A program made the position numbers and the translations under genes. Shown in pieces: positions 26,283-35,325 of a DNA stretch of 64,000 bases. The stretch's first letter is position 1, and the number at the start of each line of letters is the position of its first letter. Origin of the DNA: a bacterium MS4 (GTDB taxonomy: Bacteria > Bacillota > Clostridia > Oscillospirales > Acutalibacteraceae); contig CCFG01000011.1 in the NCBI GenBank assembly GCA_000752215.1, positions 317,109 through 381,108 on the forward strand, written 5' to 3'. The notes under the pieces were generated by a model. That model made no database searches and had not been told where the DNA came from. It was given only the letters and a program-made list of their open reading frames with translations.

Positions 26283-27815
26283 TTACCGCTCAAGCTCCAG
26301 AAACAGCCCCGGAAGCATACCGATCATGTCCGTCGGCAGCATGGCGCACTGGGAAAACGCTTTCGCACAGCGATCCCCCGCCTCACCGTGAAGATACACC
26401 GCGCCGGCCGCCGCCGCCGCAGGGTCAATCCCCTGTGCAATAAAGGAAGCCGCCATTCCCGCCAGAACATCCCCGCTGCCTCCCTTTGCCATTCCGGGAT
26501 TTCCCGTTGGATTAAGATGTACCGTTCCGTTCGGCTCCGCAATCAATGTTCCGGCGCCCTTGAGCACGAGGATGACATGGTACTTTTCCGCAAAGCTCCG
26601 GGCATATTCAAACCGGTGGGCCTGCACATCCTTTACGGTGGTCTTCATCAGACGGGCCATCTCCCCGGGATGGGGAGTCAGCACAACAGGAACGCGGGCT
26701 GTTTCTAATACATTTATATTCTCCGCAAGGATGTTTATGCCATCTGCGTCAATAATGAGGGGAACCTGAGAATTGGAAACGAGACCGCATACGATCCGCG
26801 TCATCTCTTCCCCGCGCCCCAGCCCGCAGCCGATCAGGCACGCGCTTGCTTTGGACAGGGCATCCTCCAGCGCCTTATGTCCGGAGGGAAGCATCGTTCC
26901 GTCCGGCGCATAGTCAAGCAGGGTGAAAACCGGCTCCACAATCTGGGAAGCGACGATCGGGTAAATCGTACGGGGAAGCGCCGCATCCACAATACCGGCC
27001 CCGCAGCGAACAGCCGCCTTTGCGCTCATTACCGCCGCTCCTGCCATTCCGTCGCTGCCGCAGAGACACAGCAGCCTGCCGTAATTCCCTTTATTGCTGA
27101 GCGGGTCCCGCGGCCCCAGCAGAGATTGTGCCGCCGAAAGCTCCGTCACCTCAAACGTCGACTTCTGGCTTCCGATGAGATCCGCGCCGATACCGATCGG
27201 CGCCACGGTCACCTGTCCGCAGTAATCCTGCGCGGGCTGAATCAGATGTCCGTTTTTCAGGGTGGAAAAGGAAACCGTATAGTCCGCCCGGATGCATTCC
27301 CCGTCCACCGCCCCGGAATCGCAGCCGGCCCCGCTGGGGATATCCAGGGAAACCACCACCGCGGCGGAATTTTGCACCGCGTGAAAAACCGGAAGGATTT
27401 CTTCCGGAACACGGCCGTGAAATCCGGTCCCGTAAATGGCGTCGATGATGAAGTCGGCAGAGGCAATGACGGTTTCCGCCCTTCCGTTTTCCTCACCGTC
27501 CAGAATTTTTACCGTTGTATCCTTCAGACGCAAAAATAAGGTCTTTGCAAGGTCTGTGCGTGGAAGGCCGTCGGTCATCACCACGGTAACCGGCACGCCG
27601 AGCTCAAACAGCTTACGCGCCATCACATAGCCGTCCCCACCGTTATTCCCTTTCCCGCAGAGAATCACGACTTTCCGTCCGGACAGGCTGAATTTTTTCC
27701 GCAGAAAGCGGACGGCCGCGGCACCGGCGTTTTCCATCAGCTCCAAGTAGCTGATCCCGGAGTCGACGGCTTTTTTTTCAAGCTCTTTGCTCTGCTCACA
27801 ATTTAATACCTTCAT
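26283..27815 (-). CDS. nnr: Bifunctional NAD(P)HX epimerase / ADP-dependent dehydratase
   Basis: Repairs hydrated, damaged NADH and NADPH. The N-terminal YjeF_N-type epimerase domain (about residues 1-215) has LCGKGNNGGDGYVMARKL near residue 51. The C-terminal ribokinase-like dehydratase domain (about 225-505) has LTPHPGEMARLMK and the NPGMAKGGSGDVLAGM motif. At 510 residues it is the normal fused form. The start overlaps acpS by 20 bases, an arrangement common in Firmicutes. Confidence 0.94.
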   Translation of the reverse strand: MKVLNCEQSKELEKKAVDSGISYLELMENAGAAAVRFLRKKFSLSGRKVVILCGKGNNGGDGYVMARKLFELGVPVTVVMTDGLPRTDLAKTLFLRLKDTTVKILDGEENGRAETVIASADFIIDAIYGTGFHGRVPEEILPVFHAVQNSAAVVVSLDIPSGAGCDSGAVDGECIRADYTVSFSTLKNGHLIQPAQDYCGQVTVAPIGIGADLIGSQKSTFEVTELSAAQSLLGPRDPLSNKGNYGRLLCLCGSDGMAGAAVMSAKAAVRCGAGIVDAALPRTIYPIVASQIVEPVFTLLDYAPDGTMLPSGHKALEDALSKASACLIGCGLGRGEEMTRIVCGLVSNSQVPLIIDADGINILAENINVLETARVPVVLTPHPGEMARLMKTTVKDVQAHRFEYARSFAEKYHVILVLKGAGTLIAEPNGTVHLNPTGNPGMAKGGSGDVLAGMAASFIAQGIDPAAAAAGAVYLHGEAGDRCAKAFSQCAMLPTDMIGMLPGLFLELER

Positions 27816-28182
27816 TTTCAGGCTCCTCCCCGATCACAACCGCCGAAGCGTATTCTTTTGTATGGGTCACACTGACCTGGAGAACAATTTTTCTTTTCTG
27901 CACGATTTTCAGCGCGCTGCCGCGCAATTGAAAATACGGCCTGCCATTTTCCTCTCTTAACAGCTCCACCTCGCCGAGCGAAAATCCGCGCATCCCCGTG
28001 CCCAGCGCTTTGGAAAAGGCTTCTTTTGCGCTGAAGCTGGCGGCGACGCTCTGAACGGGAAATCCGCGCAATTCAAGCTGAGCGTACTCGGCGGGGCCAA
28101 GTATCCTCAGTAAAAAGCGCGGATTCTCCATGGATTTTTTAATTCTTTTTATTTCAACTAAATCAATTCCTGCCAAAAGCAT
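27796..28182 (-). CDS. acpS: Holo-[acyl-carrier-protein] synthase
   Basis: Transfers phosphopantetheine from CoA to apo-ACP for fatty acid synthesis. The 128-residue protein has the metal-binding AGIDLVEIKRI with Asp7 and the SFSAKEAFSKALGTGM motif. Its 3' end overlaps nnr and its 5' end overlaps the membrane protein gene by 20 bases, so the three are tightly coupled. It is slightly longer at the C-terminus (GEEPENEGIKL) than typical AcpS. Confidence 0.94.
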   Translation of the reverse strand: MLLAGIDLVEIKRIKKSMENPRFLLRILGPAEYAQLELRGFPVQSVAASFSAKEAFSKALGTGMRGFSLGEVELLREENGRPYFQLRGSALKIVQKRKIVLQVSVTHTKEYASAVVIGEEPENEGIKL

Positions 28183-28675
28183 TGACTGCTACCTGCCTTG
28201 AAAGAAATGGTTTGATCGCAGCCAGGACTTTTTCGCTCGGGCTGAACAGCACCAGGATCCTCCCCTTTTGGGGATGGCGCGCCGCAAGGTACCAGGCGTC
28301 CCTGCCGTTTTCATATTCCGAAGCGTTGAACCTGGCCGAATAGGACTGCTTTTGATGATCTTCCTTCTGGTACCTGCCCAGAGCTTCAATGTCGTGCGCA
28401 TCAACGGAAATCACTTTTTTTCTGCTCCGGCGGCTGATGATTTTATCGATCGTAATATCACTGTTGGTCACGCTGTATTCGTATTCCAGGCTGCGCGAAG
28501 AAATCAGATAGTAATCCAGAGCAAAAACACCAACCATAGCCGGCAATAAAAGCATGGGTATGTACACCGCCAAAAGCGCAAGAATCAGGCAGCTTGCCGC
28601 GAGGACCCCGGCAAATACGAACCAATCGCTTTTCCCCATTCTTTTTCTGATCATTTGTTCAACAAAAATATCCAT
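28163..28675 (-). CDS. Uncharacterised two-span membrane protein
   Basis: 170-residue protein that I cannot name with confidence. It resembles small clostridial DUF-type membrane proteins. Two adjacent hydrophobic spans (about residues 18-55) follow a short basic N-terminus. The cytoplasmic-looking C-terminal domain has EYEYSVTNSDITIDKI, then a basic stretch SRRSRKKVISVD. It resembles the PH-like domains found after two spans in bacterial membrane proteins. ATG at 28675 has GGAGAG 7 bases upstream. It overlaps acpS by 20 bases and leads the acpS-nnr operon. Confidence 0.7.
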   Translation of the reverse strand: MDIFVEQMIRKRMGKSDWFVFAGVLAASCLILALLAVYIPMLLLPAMVGVFALDYYLISSRSLEYEYSVTNSDITIDKIISRRSRKKVISVDAHDIEALGRYQKEDHQKQSYSARFNASEYENGRDAWYLAARHPQKGRILVLFSPSEKVLAAIKPFLSRQVAVNAFGRN

Positions 28676-28711
28676 TTTCAATCTCTCCAACCGAATGCTG
28701 ATTTATGGGAT

Positions 28712-28740
28712 ATTGTAACATATCGGTTTGTGCATTACAA
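28712..28740 (-). promoter_or_regulatory. Sigma-A promoter for membrane protein-acpS-nnr operon
   Basis: Minus-strand TTGTAA (28735-28740) and TACAAT (28712-28717), 17-base spacer. Confidence 0.65.
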
Positions 28741-28782
28741 GGGATTGCGCCCCCCGCATCGGAATTGTTGACGGATTCCTTA

Positions 28783-31122
28783 TCACATTCCCCAGATTTG
28801 TATGGCATATTCCCTGACCGCCCTGTCGCTCGAAAATTTTCCGGCGCCGGCTGTGTTCAAAAAGCCTTTGCGGGAAAATGCCAGCCGGTCGCTGTAATCG
28901 GAAATTGCCCGCAGCCTTGTTTCACTGTATGAGAGCAAATCATACAGGACAAAGTAATGGTCCGGCTTATGCCAGCTGGCTCCGTCAAGCAGGGAATGGT
29001 ACAGCTCCCGGAACATTCCGGTACCTCCGTCGTCAAACATGCCGTTGACAAGAGTATCCACCGCCGCCCGTACCCTTTCGTTCTGCTCATAAATCGTTCT
29101 CGGGTTGTAGGAGTCCGCAATTTTTTCAAGCTCCTCCACACGCGCTCCGAAAATATAATTGTTTTCTTCCCCCGCCTGCCGGATGATCTCCACGTTCGCT
29201 CCGTCCAGCGTTCCAAGCGTTACCGCTCCGTTGAGCATCAGCTTCATGTTGCTCGTACCGGAGGCCTCCGTCCCCGCTGTCGAGATCTGTTCGGAAATAT
29301 CGGCGGCAGGCATGATTTTTTCCGCATAGGACACATTGTAATTGGAAACAAAAACGACTTTCATCAAACGGTTGACGTCCGGGTCATTATTGATTTTATT
29401 GGCAATTTCATTGATGAATTTAATAATTCCCTTTGCTCTGAGATACCCGGGGGCCGCTTTGCCGCCGAACAGAAAAGCTGTTGGGTTAAAATTCTTAATT
29501 CTTCCGTCCTTTATGCCGAAATATAAATCAAGAATGGAAAAAGCGTTTAAGAGCTGACGTTTATATTCGTGCAGCCGTTTCACCTGAACGTCAAAAATAA
29601 ATTCGGGATTCAGTCTGATTCCGTCGTGCTTTTCAATATAGTCGGAAAGCTGCTGCTTTTTTATCTGTTTGATTTGCGCAAACTGGCGGATAACGTTATC
29701 GTCGTCCTTATATCGTTCCAGATTTCTGAGCTTTTCCAAATCCGTAACCCAGCCGCTGCCGATCTTGTCGGTGAGAAACCCGGAAAGCTCCATGTTTGAA
29801 AGCGCCATCCAGCGCCGCTGTGTGACTCCGTTGGTTTTACTGTTAAATCGCTTGGGGTAAATCTGATACCATTCTTTCAATACGGAGTTTTTCAGTATTT
29901 CCGTATGGATTTCCGCCACACCGTTCACGGAATGGGTAGCGAAAACGGCGAGCCGCGCCATATGAATCACCGAGTTTTCGTCAATAATCAGATACGGCTT
30001 CTGCGATTCCTCTGTCGTAATCCCCATACCGGACAGCTCTTTGAGCAGAGCTTTATTGATCATGACCACATACCGGTAGACGTTGGGGAGCACACTCTTG
30101 AACAGCTTTGCGTCCCATTTTTCCAGCGCTTCCGCCATAATGGTATGGTTGGTATAGGCAAACGTCTGTCTTGCGATTTTCAGCGCCTTGCCGAAGGACA
30201 TCCCCTCCCTGGAGACCAGAAGCCGAATAAATTCGGGGATGGACACCACGGGATGCGTATCGTTCAGCTGGATCGCGTACTCCGCTGAAAAATGCGTGAA
30301 ATCATTTCCGTATCTTTTTTTATAAGTTCTGATCAGGTCCTGCAGAGACGCGCTTGTGAAAAAATACTGCTGCTTCAGCCTGAGCTTTTTCCCTTTGTCC
30401 GTCGTGTCATTCGGGTACAGTACGCTGGAAATGGCTTCCGCGTCGTCCCTCTCCCGGACGGCAAGATCAAATTTCTGGTCGTTAAACAGCTGGAAATCAA
30501 ACGGGACCACCGGCTCCGCCTGCCAAAGACACAGGGTGTTCACTGTGTTCGCTCCGTACCCGATGACGGGCGTGTCGTAGGGAACCGCATAGACCGTCTG
30601 GTTTTTGAACCTGACCTCCACTTTGTCCTCTTCTCTGCGCTGAGACCACGGGTCGCCGAACTGCTGCCAGGTGTCCACGGTCTCTTTCTGGAATCCGTTT
30701 TCAAAATACTGCCTGAAAAGGCCGTACCTGTACCGGATTCCGTAACCGTTCAGGGCGATCCCTTGTGTGGCGGCCGAATCCAGAAAGCAGGCGGCGAGCC
30801 TGCCAAGCCCTCCGTTTCCGAGCGCCGCGTCTTCGATCTCTTCAAAAACAGCTACGTCTATATTATTTTCATGAAACAGCTCAGAGAGCTGGTTCAGAAG
30901 TCCTAAATTTTGTAAATTGCTGTAAATGAGCCGTCCGGTTAAAAATTCGGCGGAAAAATAGCAGGCCTTTTTACCGGCGTCCGGCGCTTCCCATTTGGAC
31001 TTCACCTGCTTCATTGCCGCTGTCGAAACCGCGTGATACAGTTCCAGAACATCCGCCTGATGGATCGTTTTACCGTTTTCCAATTCCAAAAGGGTTATCA
31101 CATCGTTCTTAAATGTGTTCAT
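28783..31122 (-). CDS. glgP: Glycogen/starch/maltodextrin phosphorylase
   Basis: GT35 enzyme (779 residues) that releases glucose-1-phosphate from alpha-1,4-glucans. It shows LGNGGLGRLAACFLDS near residue 105, the HLYEYKRQ-type KRLHEYKRQLLNA segment, and the PLP-binding EASGTSNMKLMLNG with Lys627. ATG at 31122 is placed 8 bases after AAGGAG. The in-frame GTG at 31131 lies in the ribosome site. It follows malQ by 27 bases, so debranching transfer and phosphorolysis act on the same glucans. Confidence 0.96.
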   Translation of the reverse strand: MNTFKNDVITLLELENGKTIHQADVLELYHAVSTAAMKQVKSKWEAPDAGKKACYFSAEFLTGRLIYSNLQNLGLLNQLSELFHENNIDVAVFEEIEDAALGNGGLGRLAACFLDSAATQGIALNGYGIRYRYGLFRQYFENGFQKETVDTWQQFGDPWSQRREEDKVEVRFKNQTVYAVPYDTPVIGYGANTVNTLCLWQAEPVVPFDFQLFNDQKFDLAVRERDDAEAISSVLYPNDTTDKGKKLRLKQQYFFTSASLQDLIRTYKKRYGNDFTHFSAEYAIQLNDTHPVVSIPEFIRLLVSREGMSFGKALKIARQTFAYTNHTIMAEALEKWDAKLFKSVLPNVYRYVVMINKALLKELSGMGITTEESQKPYLIIDENSVIHMARLAVFATHSVNGVAEIHTEILKNSVLKEWYQIYPKRFNSKTNGVTQRRWMALSNMELSGFLTDKIGSGWVTDLEKLRNLERYKDDDNVIRQFAQIKQIKKQQLSDYIEKHDGIRLNPEFIFDVQVKRLHEYKRQLLNAFSILDLYFGIKDGRIKNFNPTAFLFGGKAAPGYLRAKGIIKFINEIANKINNDPDVNRLMKVVFVSNYNVSYAEKIMPAADISEQISTAGTEASGTSNMKLMLNGAVTLGTLDGANVEIIRQAGEENNYIFGARVEELEKIADSYNPRTIYEQNERVRAAVDTLVNGMFDDGGTGMFRELYHSLLDGASWHKPDHYFVLYDLLSYSETRLRAISDYSDRLAFSRKGFLNTAGAGKFSSDRAVREYAIQIWGM

Positions 31123-31149
31123 AAAATCCACTCCTTAAAGTACAGAGAC

Positions 31150-32643
31150 CTATCTGCCGTAAATCCTCGCCAAGCTGCAGAGTCCTTTTGAAATTTCGTC
31201 GGTAAGCTGACCCTTTTTCAGCCTCCACCGCCAGTTGGAACCCACCGTGGAGGGATAATTCATCCTGGCCCAGCCAGGCAGAAACAGGATATCCTGCGCC
31301 TGAAAAATCACCGTATCGGCCACGCTGGCATAGGCGGCGCGAAGGACCGCCCCCGGCAGGTCTTTTTTCCTTTTGACATTGAGGTATTCTTTTGCGTACT
31401 TTACATTTTTTGCCGGCATCCTGCTGAAAAATTCAACCAGCGTGTCATTATCGTGCGTCCCCCCGTAAACCACTGTATTGCTTGTATAGTACATTGGGAG
31501 ATGCTGATTGCCCGGATCGCCGTCAAACGCGAACTGCAGGACTTTCATTCCGGGATATCCGTTGATTTTCAGGAGCTTTTTCACCTGGGGAACAACAACG
31601 CCCAGATCCTCCGCAATCACCTGCGCTTTTCCAATGGAGTCGTTTATCGCATCCGTCAGTTTACGCCCCGGACCGGGCTGCCAGCTGCCACCGACCGCCG
31701 TTGTTTCTCCCGCGGGAATGGCATAGTACCGGACAATGCCAATAAAATGGTCAATTCTGATAACGTCATATCTCTTTGCGGAAAATTCCATCCGTTTTTT
31801 CCACCAGTCAAAATGACCGCGTTCCATGGCCTCCCAGTCATACAAGGGATTCCCCCAGAGCTGCCCTTCCTTTGAAAAAAGATCGGGCGGGACCCCGGCT
31901 ACCTTTGTCGGCCTGCGGCGGGAATCCAGCTGAAAAAGCTCGCTGTTTGCCCAGACATCCGCGCTGTCAAGGGCGGCATAAATCGGAATGTCCCCGATCA
32001 CCCGGATTCCGCGCTGATTTGCATAGGCTTTTACCCGATTCCACTGCCTGTAAAATTCAAACTGGCAGAACTTCCAGAAATTCATTTCCGCTCTCAGCTT
32101 TTCCGAATACTGCCGTACAGCCGCCGGACGGCGGAATCGGATATCCTCTGGCCAGAGCAGCCACTCTTTATTTTCAAATTCAAACTTCAAAGCCATATAC
32201 AGGCAATAATCTTCCAGCCAGTATGCATTTTCTTCACAGAACTGCCCATACTCCGCAGTGTCTGCGTGTCTGCTTCTGGAGAAGGCCGTGCGAAGCACCG
32301 CAAACCTGGACTGAAAAAGCGCGGCATAATCCACACTGTCCTCATTGTCTCCCCAGAAAAAAGAACCCGCTTCACCGGGCTTCAAAAGCCCTTCCTCCGT
32401 CAGGATGTCCAGATCGATAAAATACGGGTTCCCCGCAAAAGCGGAAAAGGACTGATAAGGGCTGTCTCCATAGCTGGTAGGACCAATAGGAAGCACCTGC
32501 CAGTATTTTTGTCCGGCATCCTTCAGAAAGTCGATAAACCGAAATGCCTGACCGCCAAACGTTCCGATCCCGTAGTCGGAAGGCAGGCTGCTGATTGGGA
32601 GCAAAATACCCGAACCGCGAACAAACTTATTTTTAACTGGCAA
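31150..32643 (-). CDS. malQ: 4-alpha-glucanotransferase (amylomaltase)
   Basis: GH77 enzyme (497 residues) that disproportionates maltodextrins to longer chains and glucose, feeding GlgP. It shows RGSGILLPISSLPSDYGIG at the N-terminus, IGDIPIYAALDSADVW, the nucleophile region VIRIDHFIG, the acid/base IAEDLGVV and GGTHDNDTL. The start is uncertain. TTG at 32643 stands 6 bases after GGGGTGG and gives MPVKNKFVRGSG. A GTG at 32658 would lie within that site. It heads the malQ-glgP operon. Confidence 0.94.
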   Translation of the reverse strand: MPVKNKFVRGSGILLPISSLPSDYGIGTFGGQAFRFIDFLKDAGQKYWQVLPIGPTSYGDSPYQSFSAFAGNPYFIDLDILTEEGLLKPGEAGSFFWGDNEDSVDYAALFQSRFAVLRTAFSRSRHADTAEYGQFCEENAYWLEDYCLYMALKFEFENKEWLLWPEDIRFRRPAAVRQYSEKLRAEMNFWKFCQFEFYRQWNRVKAYANQRGIRVIGDIPIYAALDSADVWANSELFQLDSRRRPTKVAGVPPDLFSKEGQLWGNPLYDWEAMERGHFDWWKKRMEFSAKRYDVIRIDHFIGIVRYYAIPAGETTAVGGSWQPGPGRKLTDAINDSIGKAQVIAEDLGVVVPQVKKLLKINGYPGMKVLQFAFDGDPGNQHLPMYYTSNTVVYGGTHDNDTLVEFFSRMPAKNVKYAKEYLNVKRKKDLPGAVLRAAYASVADTVIFQAQDILFLPGWARMNYPSTVGSNWRWRLKKGQLTDEISKGLCSLARIYGR

Positions 32644-32658
32644 TATTTTCCACCCCAC

Positions 32659-32676
32659 TACGAAAAAACACGAAAA
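32659..32676 (-). repeat. Phased TTTTCGT motif pair, malQ side
   Basis: On the minus strand TTTTCGTG and TTTTCGTA recur exactly 10 bases apart (CGAAAA at 32661 and 32671 on the plus strand), between the malQ -10 and start codon. A position downstream of the -10 suits a repressor site. Confidence 0.5.
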
Positions 32677-32685
32677 TATGACAAT

Positions 32686-32714
32686 ATAATATCAAAGGAT
32701 TTTCTGAATGTCAA
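32686..32714 (-). promoter_or_regulatory. Sigma-A promoter for malQ-glgP
   Basis: Minus-strand perfect TTGACA (32709-32714) and TATTAT (32686-32691) with a 17-base spacer. The 334-base malQ/lacI gap holds this promoter, the opposite promoter and two repeat pairs. Confidence 0.8.
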
Positions 32715-32820
32715 TATGAAAAAAGGAACTATTCTGTAAGTATTTTATATTTTTAAGCATAATATTTCGGGACATTTGTTCAATCAAGAATGATAAAAGA
32801 AACCGATACGTAAAGATATA

Positions 32821-32838
32821 TTTCGTAATTTTTCGTAA
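32821..32838 (+). repeat. Phased TTTCGTAA motif pair, centre of intergenic region
   Basis: TTTCGTAA occurs at 32821-32828 and again at 32831-32838, a 10-base period. It is the same core as the pair near malQ, in the opposite orientation. Candidate regulator binding site. Confidence 0.5.
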
Positions 32839-32919
32839 AATTATCTTAAAGTCTCAAATCTTTAATATTATTTTATAAAAAATTTGTTTCATATATTTTC
32901 CAATTTGAAAATATAACTC

Positions 32920-32949
32920 TTGAAATGATGTGCGGCCAAAGTATATACT
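32920..32949 (+). promoter_or_regulatory. Promoter for LacI-family gene
   Basis: TTGAAA (32920-32925) and TATACT (32944-32949) with an 18-base spacer, ending 28 bases before the start codon. Confidence 0.6.
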
Positions 32950-32977
32950 GTGGTTGAACAGGAAAAGAGGGATTTCT

Positions 32978-33967
32978 ATGGCTACGATTAAAGACATTGC
33001 AGAAAAACTTGGAATTGCTGTCAGCACCGTATCAAAGGGCTTAAACGGGGCCAACGATATCAGCGAGGAAATGCGCCAGCTGGTGCTGGACACCGCTGTA
33101 GAAATGGGATACGCTTCCAAAAAAGTGCAAAAGCTCGGCAAACGCAAGGTCTGCATCCTGGTCGAAAACATGGAATATGAAAACATTGACCAGTTTGGCT
33201 ATGAAATTGTTGTAGGGTTTAAACTAAGCGCTGCCAGACATCATTGCGACGTAACGGTCATTCCCACAAACCTGAACATGCAGACTCAGGAAAAGTATGA
33301 TTCCTATATGCTGAAACACGGATACAGCGGCTCGTTTTTGCTGGGATTCGCGCTGCATGACGACTACATCAACCAACTGTACAAAACGTCGGTTCCAACG
33401 GTTTTACTGGACAATTGCATCCCCAATAAGCACGTGGGTTACGTCGGCACCGACGGGTATAACGGCATTGACCTTGCGGTCAGGCATCTTTACGAATACG
33501 GTCATAAAAACATTGCCCTGCTGAACGGCTCCAAGAACAGTCTGGTGACCAATGAACGCCATCAGGCCTTTCTTCAAAGCATGGAACATTATTCACTGAA
33601 AGTCAATCCTAATTTAATTGCCAACGGCTACTATGTTCCGGAATGCGCCAAAGACTATGTCGGTTCCTTTATGAAAAACGGAGCGACCGCCATTGTCTGC
33701 GCGAGCGACGTGATCGCGGCGGGCGTGATTGCCGAACTGAACCGTCTTGGAAAATGCGTGCCCCTGGATATGAGCGTGGTCGGCTTCGACGATCTGCCGA
33801 TCGCACAGCACCTGACCCCCACCCTGACGACTATCCGTCAGGACAGGGTGGCGATCGGCAAAAGCGCTTTCATGATGCTGGATGAACTGATCGGCGGCGT
33901 AAGCATCAGCAAGGTTCTGCTGAAGCCGGAGCTGATTATACGGAATTCCACAGGAACCTGCCCGTAA
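32978..33967 (+). CDS. LacI-family transcriptional regulator
   Basis: DNA-binding regulator of 329 residues. The N-terminal LacI helix-turn-helix is TIKDIAEKLGIAVSTVSKGL, followed by the hinge-helix region. The rest is a periplasmic-binding-protein-like sensor domain with FLLGFALHDDYIN and VGFDDLPIAQHLTPTLTTIRQ. ATG at 32978 has AGAGGG upstream. It is divergent from malQ-glgP, so control of maltodextrin or glycogen use is the natural inference. The effector is unknown. Confidence 0.9.
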   Translation: MATIKDIAEKLGIAVSTVSKGLNGANDISEEMRQLVLDTAVEMGYASKKVQKLGKRKVCILVENMEYENIDQFGYEIVVGFKLSAARHHCDVTVIPTNLNMQTQEKYDSYMLKHGYSGSFLLGFALHDDYINQLYKTSVPTVLLDNCIPNKHVGYVGTDGYNGIDLAVRHLYEYGHKNIALLNGSKNSLVTNERHQAFLQSMEHYSLKVNPNLIANGYYVPECAKDYVGSFMKNGATAIVCASDVIAAGVIAELNRLGKCVPLDMSVVGFDDLPIAQHLTPTLTTIRQDRVAIGKSAFMMLDELIGGVSISKVLLKPELIIRNSTGTCP

Positions 33968-33983
33968 AAAATCCCGCTTGCAA

Positions 33984-34011
33984 TTGACGTGTTAAGGTGT
34001 TATATTATGTA
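33984..34011 (+). promoter_or_regulatory. Probable promoter for T-box pheST transcript
   Basis: TTGACG (33984-33989) and TATGTA (34006-34011), 16-base spacer. The -10 is non-ideal, with alternative AT-rich hexamers nearby. Confidence 0.5.
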
Positions 34012-34017
34012 GTATTA

Positions 34018-34249
34018 ACACAATGATAAAGGAAGTAACCTTTTTCCCCGCTTATTTCAGAGAGGGCATGTCAGCGGCTGAAAGCATGCCTGTAAGTCAT
34101 AAAAGGCGAAGTTCCCTTTGGAGTGGCGCGGCTGAACCTTTTCAGTAGGCTGCGACGGCAGGCACCGTTAAAGGCTGACGAGTAATTAATTAGGGTGGTA
34201 CCACGGAGCTTTCGTCTTCGTCCCTTGCCGGGGCGGAGGCGTTTTTTAT
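34018..34249 (+). promoter_or_regulatory. T-box riboswitch leader, phenylalanine-specific
   Basis: Classic T-box leader. It has an AGAGAG element early in stem I, the conserved T-box AGGGTGGTACCACGG at 34192-34206, and a terminator at 34213-34247 (stem CGTCTTCGTCCC with GGGGCGGAGGCG, then T6). A TTC at 34112-34114 in the expected specifier region fits tRNA-Phe, as does the downstream pheS-pheT. Uncharged tRNA should pair with the leader and favour the antiterminator. Confidence 0.92.
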
Positions 34250-34290
34250 TGCTGATTCATGTCTGAAAGAACGGAAAGGATGATAACGCT

Positions 34291-35310
34291 ATGAAGCAGG
34301 AGCTGGAAGCAATCCGCGAAAAAGCGATGCGCGAATTGGATGAGGCGAAAGGACAGCAGATACTCGAAAATCTGCGTATTAAATATTTGGGGAAAAAGGG
34401 AGAACTGACCTCCATTTTAAAACAGATGGGCGGTCTCTCCGCGGAAGAGCGCCCCAAAATCGGCCAGCTGGCCAACGAGGTCCGCACTTTTATTGAAGCC
34501 GATCTGGTCAGGCGCGCCGCGGAACTGAAAGAAGAAGAAACCCGGAAAAGACTTGAAAAAGAGAAGATCGACGTTACACTGCCGGGCGTCCGCCGGGAGC
34601 TTGGCGCGAAGCATCCCCTGAGCATTGAGCTGGACGCGATCAAGGAAATCTTTGTCGGTATGGGCTTTGAGATTGTTGAGGGCCCGGAGGTCGAATACGA
34701 CTATTATAACTTCGAGGCGCTGAACATTCCGAAGGATCACCCCGCAAGAGACACACAGGACACTTTCTATATCAACGACAACATTCTGCTGCGTACACAA
34801 ACCTCGCCGGTGCAGGTAAGGGTCATGGAAAAGCAGAAGCCGCCGATTCGCATTATTTCCCCCGGCAGGGTTTACCGTTCGGACGCGGTTGACGCCACAC
34901 ACTCCCCGCTGTTCCATCAGATTGAAGGTCTGGTGGTTGACAAGGGAATTACCTTTGCAGATTTGAAGGGAACCTTGGAAACCTTTGTAAAGCGTATGTA
35001 CGGCGAGGATTCCGTAGTACGGTTCCGTCCGCACCACTTCCCCTTTACCGAACCTTCCGCGGAAGTGGATGTACAGTGCTTCAACTGTCACGGCGAAGGC
35101 TGCCGCCTCTGCAAGGGCGAGGGCTGGATTGAAATCCTCGGCTGCGGCATGGTACACCCGAAGGTACTTTCCAACTGCGGGATCGACCCGGAAATCTACA
35201 GCGGCTTTGCGCTGGGCATGGGGCTGGAACGCGTAGTCATGAGAAAATACAGCATTAATGATTTACGCCTGTTTTATGAAAACGACGTTAGATTCCTGAA
35301 GCAATTTTAA
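34291..35310 (+). CDS. pheS: Phenylalanyl-tRNA synthetase alpha subunit
   Basis: Catalytic subunit (339 residues) of the class II heterotetrameric enzyme that charges tRNA-Phe. The N-terminal coiled coil runs to about residue 85. The catalytic core has [28 protein letters not shown] and [12 protein letters not shown], the class II motif 3. [18 protein letters not shown] segment is present, as in many bacterial PheS. It lies 15 bases before pheT. Confidence 0.97.
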   Translation: MKQELEAIREKAMRELDEAKGQQILENLRIKYLGKKGELTSILKQMGGLSAEERPKIGQLANEVRTFIEADLVRRAAELKEEETRKRLEKEKIDVTLPGVRRELGAKHPLSIELDAIKEIFVGMGFEIVEGPEVEYDYYNFEALNIPKDHPARDTQDTFYINDNILLRTQTSPVQVRVMEKQKPPIRIISPGRVYRSDAVDATHSPLFHQIEGLVVDKGITFADLKGTLETFVKRMYGEDSVVRFRPHHFPFTEPSAEVDVQCFNCHGEGCRLCKGEGWIEILGCGMVHPKVLSNCGIDPEIYSGFALGMGLERVVMRKYSINDLRLFYENDVRFLKQF

Positions 35311-35325
35311 GGGGGATGCAGAACA

